Of a stretch of 64,000 nucleotides of DNA, positions 21,993 through 31,409 are shown piece after piece (position 1 is the first letter of the stretch; each line of letters starts with the position of its first letter). The notes below the pieces were generated by a model. That model searched no databases. It had not been told where the DNA came from and saw only the letters and a list, made by a program, of their open reading frames with translations. The stretch comes from Leidyana gryllorum EB-2025a (taxonomy: Eukaryota > Apicomplexa), in NCBI GenBank assembly GCA_048772705.1, contig JBLWGC010000213.1, positions 124,001-188,000 on the forward strand, given 5' to 3'. Both the position numbers and the translations under genes were made by a program.

Positions 21993-23984
21993 TCAGAAGA
22001 GACTTGACACCAAATTGAAAACCTCATTGGTGGCGGCAGAGAGAGTGCTGGCTGCGCTGTCAGTGAAGGTGTTGGTGAGGCCGAAACCGGTGAAGTGGTT
22101 CAGAACGGGGGACAGAAGTGAGTTGGGGAGTCCCAAAAGTTGCGAAATAATGTTATCGGCGATGCGACCAGTGTTGACATTCAGGAAGTTTAGTTGGTCG
22201 GGCAGCAGGCTGAGCAGAGCACCTGTGATAGACTGAATGAACACACGTGGGTATAGAGGAGACGCTCTGACAGTAGTCTCCGGAATGTTGCGAATAGCAG
22301 CCTGATCAGCCACGGCAATTTGACTGATCTGTTCCGGCAGAGACCGTAAGCTCTCAACGGCACTCGCCAAGGCAGAACTGAGACCCTTAAGGGTGGCAAC
22401 CTTCATAACCATATGGTTCTCGAAAGCTCCGTAAGCAATCTCAGCACCCCGACTAGCGCGAGCCAAAACTCCAGAAGTCATTCCCTCAAGTTCATCCACC
22501 TCAACCACAGGCACATCCTCCTGGTTGAGGAAGTCCATCAGCCAAGTGTAGTCATCATCAACTTCGAACAGACGACGGGCCGGAACTTCCACAACCACTG
22601 TGCCCTCACCAGTGGTACCAGCCACCGGACCAACACGAACACCAAACTCCACAGCAGGAGGCGGGGCCGGAGGAGCCGGAGTGGTGGTCTCAGACGAAGA
22701 GGAGGAGTCAGTACCAACGCGCACCTCAGCTTCAACGTCAGCCAAACTGACATCAGTGGCAACATTGCGGCCAGTAGACACTCCAAAGTGGGCAGCAACA
22801 GTCTCAGCAATGGGGGTAGTGAAACGAGGCGCAACGGTCTCAGCAATCTCGATCACAACAGGGGTGCGCATCACCAAGCGTCTCACCTGAGCACGCAAGA
22901 AACGAAGGGGACGGGTGAAAACATTTGTAGGACCGATCAACAAACCGCGAGCGGCGAGCTGTCCAGCGCGCTGGTTGGTCTCAATAATGGCGCGATCGAT
23001 AGTCTCCGCCCAACTCCTGAGTACACGAAGAGGAATCATGTACTGGTTGTGCAGACGACTGGCGGTAGCATCACGCAAAGTCGAATCCAACAAAGCAAAG
23101 ATACCGCTAGACTCCACAGCAGAGGCAATCACACCCAACACGCGACCTTCGACGCCAAAACGCCGGGCACGCTCACGAATGCGGCTGTCAGTAGTCAAAC
23201 TTTCAGTGGCGGTGTTCACTCCATTGTACACCCCACCAAGGACTTGAAGCGGAGCGCTCAGCAAGTTGCTGATAGTTCTCAAAAGCCCAGCAGTCGCAGA
23301 TCGCTCAGCATTCACCAAACGATCCGTCGTCATGGGCAATTGCTCAATGACTTCCACAACTTCGATCGCTCCGTCAGCGTCTTCAGCCGAGGCGAGGGTA
23401 CGCCACAGATCGGCACCCACACAAAGGGGGTTCATAGTGGAGGCGAGTTGACCGTTACACACAGTCTTGACAGCAGAGGCTAAGTTCTTTGGCAAAGCCT
23501 CGTACAGGGGAGCATCAGCCGGAATAGTAAGCAGTTCCTTTTCAGAATCCTTCTCGGCCTGAGCCTCCTTCAAATTGGCTAATTCATATGCGTCCTGCAA
23601 AGTGATTCCTTCTCTTCGGATCACCGGTGAAGTAGTAGCCTGAGTGATCAGAAACTCCAAGCTGTCCACCAAACGCCTGTACACGTAACCAAGAGGTTCA
23701 ATGTACTCAACAAACTCCCAGTCGCTGAACGGAGCCAAACTTTGGACCGTGGGAGTTTCGCTGGACGCATAAGTGCCTCTCACAGGCAGGATAACTGGCT
23801 CCGAGTAAGGAGGAAGATCCACCACACGGCCATGGAAGATAGCGCTCGGCGTAGTACGCAAAGTCGCTTCCTGACCAAGGACTGCGGATGAATCAACGAA
23901 GCCAGGCTCGTATTGGGCAGGAACCCATAAAAGGTCCTGGTTTGCCCATGCAACGCCGATAGGAAGGAGACACGATAGTTTCAT
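21993..23984 (-). CDS. Secreted protein of unknown function, 663 aa
   Basis: A single long exon starts at ATG 23984 with MKLSCLLPIGVAWA, a plausible cleavable signal peptide. The mature part is rich in Ala, Val, Ser and Thr, has very few cysteines (C-N-G and C-V-G near 23430-23460) and many predicted amphipathic helices. Examples are LRTISNLLSAPLQVLGGVYN and, at the C-terminus, HFTGFGLTNTFTDSAASTL. A Ser/Thr/Pro linker (SSSSSETTTPAPPAPPP) lies near 22660-22710, after which the sequence resumes ordered-looking EVPARRLFEVDDDY. There is no membrane anchor. I recognise no domain. An apparently secreted, helical, Cys-poor protein could be a surface or vacuolar lineage-specific protein. It is intronless, unlike its neighbours. 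Confidence 0.75.
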   Translation of the reverse strand: MKLSCLLPIGVAWANQDLLWVPAQYEPGFVDSSAVLGQEATLRTTPSAIFHGRVVDLPPYSEPVILPVRGTYASSETPTVQSLAPFSDWEFVEYIEPLGYVYRRLVDSLEFLITQATTSPVIRREGITLQDAYELANLKEAQAEKDSEKELLTIPADAPLYEALPKNLASAVKTVCNGQLASTMNPLCVGADLWRTLASAEDADGAIEVVEVIEQLPMTTDRLVNAERSATAGLLRTISNLLSAPLQVLGGVYNGVNTATESLTTDSRIRERARRFGVEGRVLGVIASAVESSGIFALLDSTLRDATASRLHNQYMIPLRVLRSWAETIDRAIIETNQRAGQLAARGLLIGPTNVFTRPLRFLRAQVRRLVMRTPVVIEIAETVAPRFTTPIAETVAAHFGVSTGRNVATDVSLADVEAEVRVGTDSSSSSETTTPAPPAPPPAVEFGVRVGPVAGTTGEGTVVVEVPARRLFEVDDDYTWLMDFLNQEDVPVVEVDELEGMTSGVLARASRGAEIAYGAFENHMVMKVATLKGLSSALASAVESLRSLPEQISQIAVADQAAIRNIPETTVRASPLYPRVFIQSITGALLSLLPDQLNFLNVNTGRIADNIISQLLGLPNSLLSPVLNHFTGFGLTNTFTDSAASTLSAATNEVFNLVSSLF

Positions 23985-24724
23985 TTCAAACAATTCACCC
24001 TTCTCTGCGCCTTGGCACACACGCAACTGATCAGACAAACATACTCATTACCTTTTCCGCACTTTGGGACTCATCAATCAAAACAGAGCCTTCTAAAGCC
24101 AATGAGCTCGAGCTCAGACACAAAAAGGGTAGTCACTTCCCCTAGTCGATATGCCAACTCACGCAACACCAAAAGTCAGGTTGTCAACCGAAAACAGACC
24201 AATGCGATAAATAGCGCACCGCTTGGTGAATCACAAAAGAGCAGTCTAATTGACCACCAACACGGCATGGCGCCTTCGTAATGGCTGAGGTGGATTAGCT
24301 CCCTCCAAAATTGACCAAATAAGGGGTAGCTTCCATGAAGGACCCACCGTAGACCAAAATGATAAGATAGTCGGCAAATCGCAGGAACCAATTTTTGCCG
24401 ATGTGAGGGTATTGTGATAGCTCTCGATGCTGCCGAAGGACAAGAGACTTGCCGTTTTCAACCGTTGTCGTAAAATGTTGACAAGGGAAACACCAGCAAG
24501 CCTCCTGCGGTGACCGACTGATCTAGATAGATCGCGGTGAACATGTCGGGGTTCCTAACTCTGCTGAGACCATAGATTGAAAGATGAATAAGAAATTGGA
24601 AAGTCAGCCGAAAGGAATCCACCACAGTTGACGATGAACTAGAAACGGATAGGAAAGAGCTGATCATTGTCACAGAATGATAATTGATCTGATTCGCGTA
24701 TTGGAAGGTCTTTTGTTTCCCAAT
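23985..24724. other. Intergenic region between carrier and secreted-protein genes
   Basis: This 740-base stretch is the largest gap in the window. It lies downstream of the carrier stop and upstream of the secreted-protein start, both on the minus strand, so it should hold the promoter of the latter. Open frames inside it are short and unconvincing in all six frames. I saw no tRNA cloverleaf, tandem repeat or transposon end. A 5' noncoding exon of the secreted-protein gene could hide here. Confidence 0.6.
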
Positions 24725-26197
24725 CTACAATGAGTCGTGACTTGATTGTCGACGACGGACAGTCGTGAGACTCGCTACAATGCTGCCAGTGCGGCGTAAC
24801 ACTGTAAACGGCTGTCCAGATTCCCAACGTTGATCTTGGGGTATAGTGCTGATCCTCCTCATGAGATACTTCAGGTCTAAGCTCGGAGGTGTGCTCAGAC
24901 GGATAGTGTCCGATCCGTTGTCAGGAGGCAACTTCAACCTTCTATATGTTGACCACTGGTCTTGAAGTTTCTCGAACAACACGAACACCATCGCATTTTG
25001 AATCAAAGACTTCTGCATATGAATTCCGAAACCGCGGTATAATGAACCAATACCCTGATTACGTATCAAGTGCTGTGAAGAGAGCATATGAGCTGCCAGG
25101 TTTCGATTTCTTGCAACTTACTCTTGCGGTCTTCAGCGGTCCACTTGCATCCATATCAGGTAACGGATGCTGCTGGTACAGTCGGATCACATGTAGTGGA
25201 TAGGTAACTCCTGTTGCGCCAGCTTTGGAAACAACGCTCCAAGCTGCGTGTTTCAAACTGGCCTGCAGAGTCACAGGCAAACGCTGGAAGTGTTTGCCCA
25301 ACATAGTTTTTGCTCGAGGTGTTTCAACAGGTATCAACTGTTTCATCTTTTCGTACAAGACCATCTGACAAACGCATCTATGATAAGAAGAGCATAGATC
25401 AGAGCAATTGGTACCTGAATGGTGTTGTTTGGAATGCCCAATAACATGGTATCCAGACCCTTGTACAGCGCCCGTAGGCCTCCGCGACTATATATATCAA
25501 ACACAGGCTTGAAGAGTGTTGGACGTCTTGTATATCGTACACTCTGATTTTCTCCTGATGTGCCGTCCAGACGTACATCAGCTTGTTTATCCAACACGTG
25601 CAATGCGACATTGGACTTGGCAGTGAACAAAGGATGAGTAAGAAAAATAGTAATAGCTGATGCCGCCGAACCGGCGACCTGGTAGAACATTGTCGGCCGA
25701 GCATACTTGTAGCACTCACCGCGTGTCGTATATGTGTCTGGGGCCACCTGTCGGCGCTTTGTCGTCGGATCATATCGTAAGTGTATCGGAATATGCCCCA
25801 ACTTAACGCTGTGGCACAACTACTTAATCCTATACCTGACCAAGCAGCTCTGATGCCCCTTTTATGGACCAGACTTTGTACTGCTCTCCATGAACGGATT
25901 TTGTGAGTGTTCGACCCGTCCTTGCTTTCTTCGGCTTCTTTGAACGCAGATGGCCCCTCTGAACGCGCATCAATAGATCGGACACGTGTGTGCGATACCT
26001 CGAATTTGAATAGTTTTCACCACCTCCAATGGATGGAGGATGGCAGCGACCGACACTGCAGACGCCATCGAGCTGAGGGCGCCCACAACCACTTGCGAGT
26101 CAGCAATCCGCCCAGCTCGAGCGATGTGCAGCTGCCGTCCCACCAGCTTCCAGGTCGTGAAGGACGGCGAATGTGCGCGGTGCTCCATGTTTCTCAT
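24725..26197 (-). CDS. Mitochondrial carrier family (SLC25-type) protein
   Basis: Five exons from ATG 26197 give about 400 aa, somewhat longer than the usual 300. Three carrier signatures follow helices 1, 3 and 5: ILHPLEVVKT, FLTHPLFTAKS and VTYPLHVIR. Each has the Pro that opens a P-x-x-x-x-K/R motif but with relaxed later positions. Repeat second-half motifs include RGIRAAWSGIGLSSCATALS, GGLRALYKGLDTMLLGI and GIGSLYRGFGIHM. The C-terminal 60 residues after WSTYRRLK are basic and not carrier-like. The substrate cannot be told from sequence by eye; PxD/E-x-x-K/R salt-bridge residues are partly lost, so it is a divergent member. An intron of 43 bases separates exon 1 at PLEVVKTIQIRG. Confidence 0.82.
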
Positions 26198-26583
26198 TGA
26201 AGGTCTAAATTAGTTAGAGCTTATAAGAATTCGTAGTGCACCTCACTGGCGGGGTGGCAATGTAGAGGCCGGTGCGGCATGCCGGCCCCGTGTCGTCATG
26301 GATGGTTTCTTAAAATGGCTAACTGAGTCAACTCCCCGCAAAGGCTTGCCATCCCAGTAATGGGACAGTGCCCTACCTAGTGATATCCCCTTGATCCCGA
26401 TTTCGCTAACGATTAGTCCCCTTTTCACCCATTACCAGTAGTTTTCCTCAGTTCGGGGTGTGTGCGGCACTGGGGCGTCTCGAAGTGATGGATTATTTGA
26501 TTTTAGGTGCTCTGTAGTCGGCCGTCCACTGTACTTGCGGTGGTGGTGTACTTTTTTGCTTCTTTGGTTTTGTTCGGATCGAT
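26198..26583. promoter_or_regulatory. Shared 5' region of divergent carrier and membrane-protein genes
   Basis: The 386 bases separate two divergent start codons and must contain both promoters. The right half is T/G-rich just before the ATG at 26584. A GC-rich inverted repeat (GGCCGG...CCGGCC around 26261-26281) could form a short hairpin but has no clear role. No open frame of useful size is present. Confidence 0.5.
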
Positions 26584-28048
26584 ATGCGGTTTGTTGTATT
26601 TGTAGCTGCGAGCTTAGCTTCGCTAGTTGCTGGGGATGAGGCCTTGTCTTGCCCTGCCCCACCGGTGTGTGACTACTCGGCGTATGAAGTGAAGGTTAAG
26701 GAGCTCATGTCTGGTAAAGAGGCTTGTCTGCAATCCAAAGTCGCGGAGCTGGCTGCGAAGGATGGAGCGCTTGCTGCATTAAAGGCTGAGCACGCCAAGG
26801 CTTTGACCACAGCTCAAACCGAACTGGAGCAGTTCCGGAAGACAGCTGGTGAATACAAGCAGCAGAGTGTAAATCTGGAGAAACAAGTTGCTACTTTGCA
26901 GAGCCAAGTTGCCAAGGCCCAGGAAGCCGATGAGCTCAGTCGCCGGTATGCTACTCTCGAAAAGTCCTACAAGGAGTTGGTCGAGAGGAGTCAGACTGAT
27001 ATTGCGACCCAGAAGGCAGCTCTGGATACGGAACGTCAGCAGTCGCTGGAGAAGCTCAAGTCATGCGAGACGACTCGATCCTCTCTGGAGCGAGACTTCC
27101 AGGCCTACAAGCATTCCGCCGGACAATACGAGAACAAGTACAGCGAATTGAAGCAGGAAACAGAGAAGTACAAGGAAGAATTGGGGGCCGCTAAAAGACA
27201 GTTGGATCCCCTGGTTATGGCTGTGTACAGCAAGAGCCACGTTAATTATGCTAAGAGTCATGTTACACGGATTGGTACCGCTTTCCTCGCCTTCGCCCAG
27301 AAGCGGTTCACAGGTCTGGTGGGCCCTGACTTTGTGAAGCTGGTGAAGCTCCAGGCGACTGTTTGGGGCAGACGTGCTCATGCTAAGGCCCTTGAGCTTG
27401 GCTCTCCTCTGTGGGCTAAAGCTCAAGTCTTCTACACCGAGAAGCTTGAGGCGCATTGCTCCCCGATTATTAGTCAAGCCCTCGAATTCAAAGACAAGCA
27501 GTCCGTTGTGGTGATAGACGTAGCCAAGGATCTGGCCGCCAAGTTCTTGGTTGTTACTGAACGTTCTATGGATCGGATGATCCGCAATCTTTCTACTGTC
27601 GATCCGACCATTGGCGAGGTGTTCGGTCACGATTTCACTGATCGATGCTTCGCATTTGCCTTTGTGCTCTTCTGTTTCTACGTCGCATCTTCAATTGTTT
27701 CATGGCTCTTCCATGTCTTCATCGGGGCACCGTTTTGCTGGCTGTTTGGAATCGGCAAATCCAAGACTAAGAAGTCCAAGAAGGCCGCCAGCAAGTCTGG
27801 CAAGGCTGAGACCACCAAGGGTGAGTAGAATTTCGTGTTTGTCTGTGCGATTTGACCGGGAGCATGAATGACATCCTTTGTGTGCAGGCAAGAATAGCAC
27901 TGCGAAGGGCTCCCCGAACACTAAGGATGGGATGAAGTCGGATGGCAAGGTGGTGGGGAAAGCGGGTGACGCTAAGGCCGACAACGGCAAACCGGTGGTG
28001 AAGGGTGGGGACGCCAAGCCCACCAATCCGAAGAAGAACAAAGCTTGA
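26584..28048 (+). CDS. Signal-peptide, coiled-coil, single-pass membrane protein with lysine-rich tail
   Basis: Two exons, joined across an intron from 27823 to about 27888, encode about 465 aa. Domain order: signal peptide (MRFVVFVAASLASLVAG), a short Cys-containing segment (CPAPPVCDYSAYE), and a continuous coiled coil of about 180 residues, residues 30-215, with heptads such as LEKQVATLQSQVAKAQEADE. A helical region follows, then one membrane helix (CFAFAFVLFCFYVASSIVSW, near 27650-27710), then a cytosolic tail of about 85 residues dominated by Lys, Ala, Gly, Asp and Thr. The predicted topology is type I, with the coiled coil in the ER lumen or outside the cell. I do not recognise a family. 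The tail resembles an H1-like low-complexity basic domain, which would suit nucleic-acid or acidic-lipid binding. Confidence 0.8.
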
Positions 28049-28097
28049 AAACATTTCCCCTAGTAGTGAAAGTTGCTAGGCAGAGCGACTGACAAAA

Positions 28098-29509
28098 ATG
28101 CTTTCAAATCAGCTCACGTGGGACGCCATAGATTCAACCGATGTCAGGAGTCCGGCCTGCCGAGCCTTGGCATACCTGACCTTCATATCGCATTTCACGC
28201 CTGCTCGTATTGTCAGTAACGCTGCAACCTCAAACACACCGGATTCTGTAACTACACTGCGTGCCATCAGAGCAGAACTGCCTATTCTGAACCTCAAAGA
28301 GGCCCCGTCTTTCCTTCGAGATCTGGCTAATGCTGTCAACCGAGCGGCTGAGCGACTGCGTATTTTGCAAGAAGCCTTGGACTTTGCCAAATTGATGGGT
28401 CGCGATTGTGGTGAACTGGCCGCAGGAGAGGCCCTAAGTGCGCTCCATGACCATCTGAGTATCAGCGCGAGGCTGCTGGCGCGTGTAAACATCGCCCTCG
28501 ATAGCCAGGAGAACCTGGACCTCATAGAATCCTTAGACGATAATATTCAGTGGCCTCCTAACGATCCCAAACGGTTCAACACTGGGCGCGATACTCGAGA
28601 GTGGTTACGAGAATTGAGCTCGTTGGAGTTGCCCTGGATCGGACCTGAAGAGTCGGAGACGCCTATCTGCAGCCAGAAATCGTTGTATCGTCACAAACTG
28701 ACTCGAGAAACTCAGAGGTACCGACCGGTCTGCTTCTCCTCCACTGAGGTGTCATCCGATCCTTGTTGCAGTTTGGAGGTGCGTTTGGTGACGCAACTTC
28801 GCGGTTACTGTGAATTCTGCGCTGCACTTCCTCCTCAATGTTTGGTGACGCCGGCCCGGAGGCGGTCGTCTTTCCGTGTACCTCCAGCTGCTGCCGTTGG
28901 AGCGGAGCCCGCAGCCTCAGTGCACTGGGACGGGTCTCTGAATGACAAAGTTCGTGTGAATGAGCTTCGAGAGCTATGTGCCATAGAAAGCGACATTCTA
29001 ACCCTACACCAGCTACAGCAGCAGCTGGCCAGTCACGTTGCTCAGCAGAGCGATCCGCTGAGCGCGTGTGAGGGGACCATCGAGAATACTCGTCATCAAA
29101 CCGAGCAGGTAGGGTTCAGAAGTGTACTACCTCACAACCTGTACACTAACTTTTGTAGTCTAAGCGCGAGTTGGTGGAAGCAGCTCGTCAACAAAGCCGT
29201 GCATGGACGTGGGAAGGTGGAGCAGTGGGAATGGTCGTGGGAGCGCTGGCGGGGCTGCTGGCTGGACCGCCTGGAGCCATCGTGGGAGGGGCTGCAGGCG
29301 GGGCCTTGGGTTCTTTGACTGGCAAGGCTCTGAAGGGTCGCCAGGAGAGCCAGCTGACTCAGATCTTGGACCCGACCGACGGTGTTGAGCCGTTGGAGGG
29401 GGTCCGTTCAGCACCCAGGCCTCCAGTGATGGCCTCCTTACCAGTATCCACGGGTTTCAATACACTGAGATGGCAGCCGAAAAATGAAAGTGGACAAAAT
29501 TTGCGTTGA
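28098..29509 (+). CDS. Syntaxin-17-like Qa-SNARE candidate with glycine-zipper hairpin
   Basis: Two exons (intron about 29109-29158) encode about 454 aa. The N-terminal half is helical and could be an Habc-type bundle. From about residue 290, LRELCAIESDILTLHQLQQQ, HVAQQSDPL and IENTRHQTEQSKREL follow the heptad spacing of a syntaxin SNARE motif, including the central-layer Gln region (HVAQQ). It ends in a hydrophobic glycine-rich hairpin, GMVVGALAGLLAGPPGAIVG and GGALGSLTGKAL. That resembles the two-helix glycine-zipper anchor of the autophagosomal SNARE STX17 more than the single helix of other syntaxins. The Arg/Cys-rich middle (about 28740-28880) is unusual. The family call is by eye and tentative. 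The stop is 9 bases before the next start codon. Confidence 0.5.
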
Positions 29510-29518
29510 CGTATAAGT

Positions 29519-31327
29519 ATGTCCCGCCGTGGACGCGCCGGAGGGTGGTACTCTGCCAATGACTTCTCCCACCGGAACAGCGGATATCAATCCGGAGGAG
29601 GATATCAATCAGGAGGAGGAGGATACCAGTCAGGGGGTGGAGGCTATCAGTCAGGAGGAGGAGGATATGGAGGGGGTCGAGGGAGGTATGAAGAACCGAT
29701 GTATCGAGACGATAGCTATAGAGGAGGGGGGCGTGGCCAAAGAGGCGGCAGACGGAACGCTCCCACTCAAGGTCATCGAATCGTGCCTGAAAGAGACTAT
29801 GGAGTATGCTTTCACTATGCCATAAATGGTACTGCCTAACATCTCTTCGACAAAATCTCTCTGTTTGACCACAGGTAGCTGCCGATTTGGCGTGAATTGC
29901 CGGCATTTGCACTGCCTGAGACAGGTCGGAGCTGCCCCCCACGCACACGAGGGGGCGCAGATTCAATGTATGGAAGTCGCTCCGCTCGGCCTGAACGAAG
30001 GATCATTCCAAATATTTACAGGAGGAAAGGATGGACTACTCAAAGTAAGTTGCACCAAGTCAGGATGATTGATCAAGCGACTACCATCAGAGATGGACTG
30101 CAACGCCTACGAGAGCGCCCACTCCTGGTCCAGGACCGACTGGGTCAGCAGCTCTGGTGGATGATGGCTTAATTCCCATGGATGCGATCCGTCCCCCGTC
30201 TAACACGATGGACACGAGTGATTCCGACTTTGTTAAATATGAGGTCAAGTTGGCTTCCACCTCCAAGTTCACTGCAGCAGTTACCTGTGTAATGCTTACA
30301 ACGGAATGGTATGTCATTTTCCTATTGAGTCTTCCAACCAACCATCTTGACTTCAGCCTTTTCGTAGCCCTCGCTGATGGGAAAATCCATGGGTATCTCA
30401 CATCCGGCGACTCGCAGTTCGAACTTGCAGGCCACACAGTTCCTGTACACTCCATGCTGCTCATAGACAACATTCTTGTCTCGGGCGATTTCGGAGGGCA
30501 CCTCATGTTCTGGAGACCCAGCGCAGATGCTGCCGGAAAACCCACCTTCTCTCTCGTCCAGCACATACCGTTGGAAAACGGTATCAAGTGCTTGCGAGAA
30601 GTCACCGTGCAAGGGCCGGAAGGAATGATCAAGTGAGTCTCCGAACACACACACACACTCAATTATGATGCGTGTCTCCCTCCTCACAGGACGCTATGGG
30701 TCGGGTGTGTTGCGCGGGTACTGATGATAAATCTACAAAACTTGTCTGTCACCATGAATCATCATTTACCGCCGAGACCTGGAGGGGCCCCCCTCAAGAA
30801 TGATGTCTGTATGGACATCTTACCGTTTAACAACACAGTGCTAGCCGCTGCGCTTTCGGGGAGTCTCATGCAATTCGCCCAGACCGGCGAGCTATTGCAG
30901 ACCTACCAATTGGGGATGGATATTCTAGTGCTAACAGGTACGCCATTACTCAATTCGTGACTCGGACTTGCACTACTACAACTCTATCTTCTCCACCACA
31001 GGTGTACTTGGCCCCACTGGACCTTGTGCGGCCGTAGGAGCTCAGTTAGTGGGCAGCGCGGCAGACGTTGGGGAGTCGGGCTATTTAGTCCTTTACGATC
31101 TGTCCCAGATTGCTACCGCCGCGACGTTGCCTAAACTCTGCAGCTATGGGGTGTCCCAGAAACGCGTCAGGTGCCTACGTAGTGTGGATCCATCGCTGGT
31201 AGCTGGTATGCCCAAGTATCCGCCTGTAATGGTGACTGCTAGTGAGCTCGGACAGCTGAGCTTGTGGACTATGTCCCCGAAAATCGAAATGTTCCAGCCA
31301 TCACATCAGCACCAAAGTCGGCGATAG
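29519..31327 (+). CDS. CCCH zinc-finger protein with WD40-like propeller (ZFWD type)
   Basis: Seven or so exons give about 480 aa. The N-terminus is an RGG-like region with four tandem GGGGYQS units and then RGGGRGQRGGRR, typical RNA-binding low complexity. Splicing forms CFHYAINGSCRFGVNCRHLH, a complete C-x8-C-x5-C-x3-H finger. Beta-propeller repeats follow: FQIFTGGKDGLLK, LFVALADGKIHGYL, LVSGDFGGHLMFW, VLAAALSGSLMQF and VMVTASELGQLSLW. This order, finger then WD repeats, matches plant ZFWD proteins of RNA metabolism. Starting at ATG 29519 (MSRRGRAGGWYS) is supported by the RGG start, only 9 bases after the SNARE-like stop. Confidence 0.82.
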
Positions 31328-31409
31328 CTCATCTTCACCATTTTTTCGTCACTGATATACAATAATAATAGTGCGCCCAACCACTACCCATATAGTTAGC
31401 ACATAATGG

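Noticed and set aside
22413-23483. 356-codon plus-strand open frame
   Set aside because: It lies fully antisense to the secreted-protein gene, has His/Ser/Arg-rich composition typical of a shadow frame, and shows no domain or splice context.
26255-26290. GC-rich inverted repeat as a terminator or structured RNA
   Set aside because: Stem is only about 6 bp, no T-run or conserved RNA features follow, and rho-independent terminators do not apply to a eukaryotic genome.
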